In this document: in pieces, positions 30,079 through 30,277 of the stretch
Layout: each line of letters opens with the position of its first letter
How positions within the stretch are numbered: the first letter of the stretch is position 1
NCBI GenBank assembly: GCA_910587025.1
Contig: CAJUKR010000016.1
Coordinates: forward strand, 1 to 30,277
DNA from: an uncultured Christensenellaceae bacterium
GTDB lineage: Bacteria; Bacillota; Clostridia; Christensenellales; Pumilibacteraceae
DNA: 30,277 nucleotides
Direction: 5' to 3'
Program-made: the position numbers and the translations under genes
The notes under the pieces: model-generated
Told to the model about the DNA's origin: nothing
Database searches by the model: none
The model's input: only the letters and a program-made list of their open reading frames with translations

Positions 30079-30253
30079 AAATTATATTATCACATTTATT
30101 GAACAAGTCGATTTTGAAAAACATGTTGCGAAAACGATATCAAATTATAATCAAACTTTGAAATCAGTTAATCTTGCAAAATTTAATAGCAATATAATTG
30201 ATCCTATTAAGTTGACATTTGATAAATCATTGTTCAAAAAGTCGATGGAGGAG
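30068..30253 (+). CDS. Eco47II-family type II restriction endonuclease, 3'-truncated
   Basis: Only the first 62 residues are present before adapter sequence begins. The string AKFNSNIIDPIKLTFDKSLF and the preceding FEKHVAKTISNY pattern are characteristic of the N-terminus of Eco47II-type endonucleases (GGNCC family). It overlaps the methyltransferase gene by 11 nt, with GGAGG in front of the ATG, so methylase and nuclease are coupled. The frame continues into the adapter only by chance. Confidence 0.8.
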
Positions 30254-30277
30254 AGATCGGAAGAGCGTCGTGTAGGG
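30254..30277. other. Illumina adapter at right end
   Basis: The last 24 bases (starting agatcggaagagcgtcgtgt) match the start of the standard Illumina read-through adapter. Real sequence ends at 30253. Confidence 0.97.

Noticed and set aside
1..30277. CRISPR arrays, rRNA or tRNA genes, complete insertion sequences
   Set aside because: No regularly spaced repeats, no recognisable tRNA or rRNA sequence and no transposase-like frame were seen.

Overview
The window looks like part of a chromosome from an anaerobic, Gram-positive-type bacterium, probably a gut Clostridia lineage. The reasons are a flavodiiron protein, AGGAGG-type ribosome binding sites, low-GC-Firmicutes-style XRE regulators, a BhlA/UviB-type and a phi-LC3-type holin, and Firmicutes-style RHS and immunity genes. 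No rRNA or tRNA gene is visible, so the taxonomy is an inference from gene content. Both window ends are Illumina adapter sequence (1-15 and 30254-30277). The contig ends are therefore technical, and the first and last genes are cut by adapter.

Left part (about 16-11892) is ordinary, moderately GC-rich chromosome. It holds a truncated flavodiiron protein gene, a complete polar amino-acid ABC importer operon (lipoprotein, permease, ATPase with an unusual insertion), a small membrane protein, an EamA/DMT exporter, a uracil salvage operon (uracil permease and upp) and two small membrane proteins. A 977-residue ABC ATPase-permease fusion follows. The uracil operon is preceded by its own promoter, a 30-codon leader ORF and an intrinsic terminator that overlaps the leader's last codons. 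This layout resembles the UTP-sensing pyrBI attenuator of enterobacteria. A 700-bp gene-free stretch at 7188-7883 contains tandem 142-bp-spaced repeats and several hairpins.

Middle part (about 11.9-17.3 kb) is a mosaic of AT-rich accessory DNA. It has two tandemly duplicated XRE regulators with shared operator-like repeats, a divergent gene of unknown function (copy A), a 5'-truncated RHS gene whose AT-rich toxin-like tip has been swapped, and a probable immunity gene.

Right part 1 (17.4-27.5 kb) is a surface-anchored SH3-like protein gene on the minus strand followed by a tightly packed, single-direction phage structural cassette. Its order is large terminase, terminase-associated small protein, Cys-rich protein, portal, coiled-coil protein, major capsid, two connector-type proteins, a beta-propeller tail-hub-like protein, an unknown beta protein, a BhlA-type holin, a 27-aa micro-ORF, a long coiled-coil protein and a phi-LC3-type holin. 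No integrase, replication, tail-tube, tail-fibre or endolysin gene is visible. The cassette therefore looks like a minimal or domesticated particle-making unit rather than a complete prophage.

Right part 2 (27.5 kb to end) is again AT-rich. It has a second copy (copy B) of the same unknown protein family as copy A, in opposite orientation on the other side of the RHS/phage block. A divergent XRE regulator, a cytosine-5 DNA methyltransferase and the start of an Eco47II-family restriction endonuclease follow. At least four minus-strand genes have a -10 box only 6-7 nt before the start codon and no Shine-Dalgarno sequence, so this organism apparently uses leaderless mRNAs alongside normal ones.
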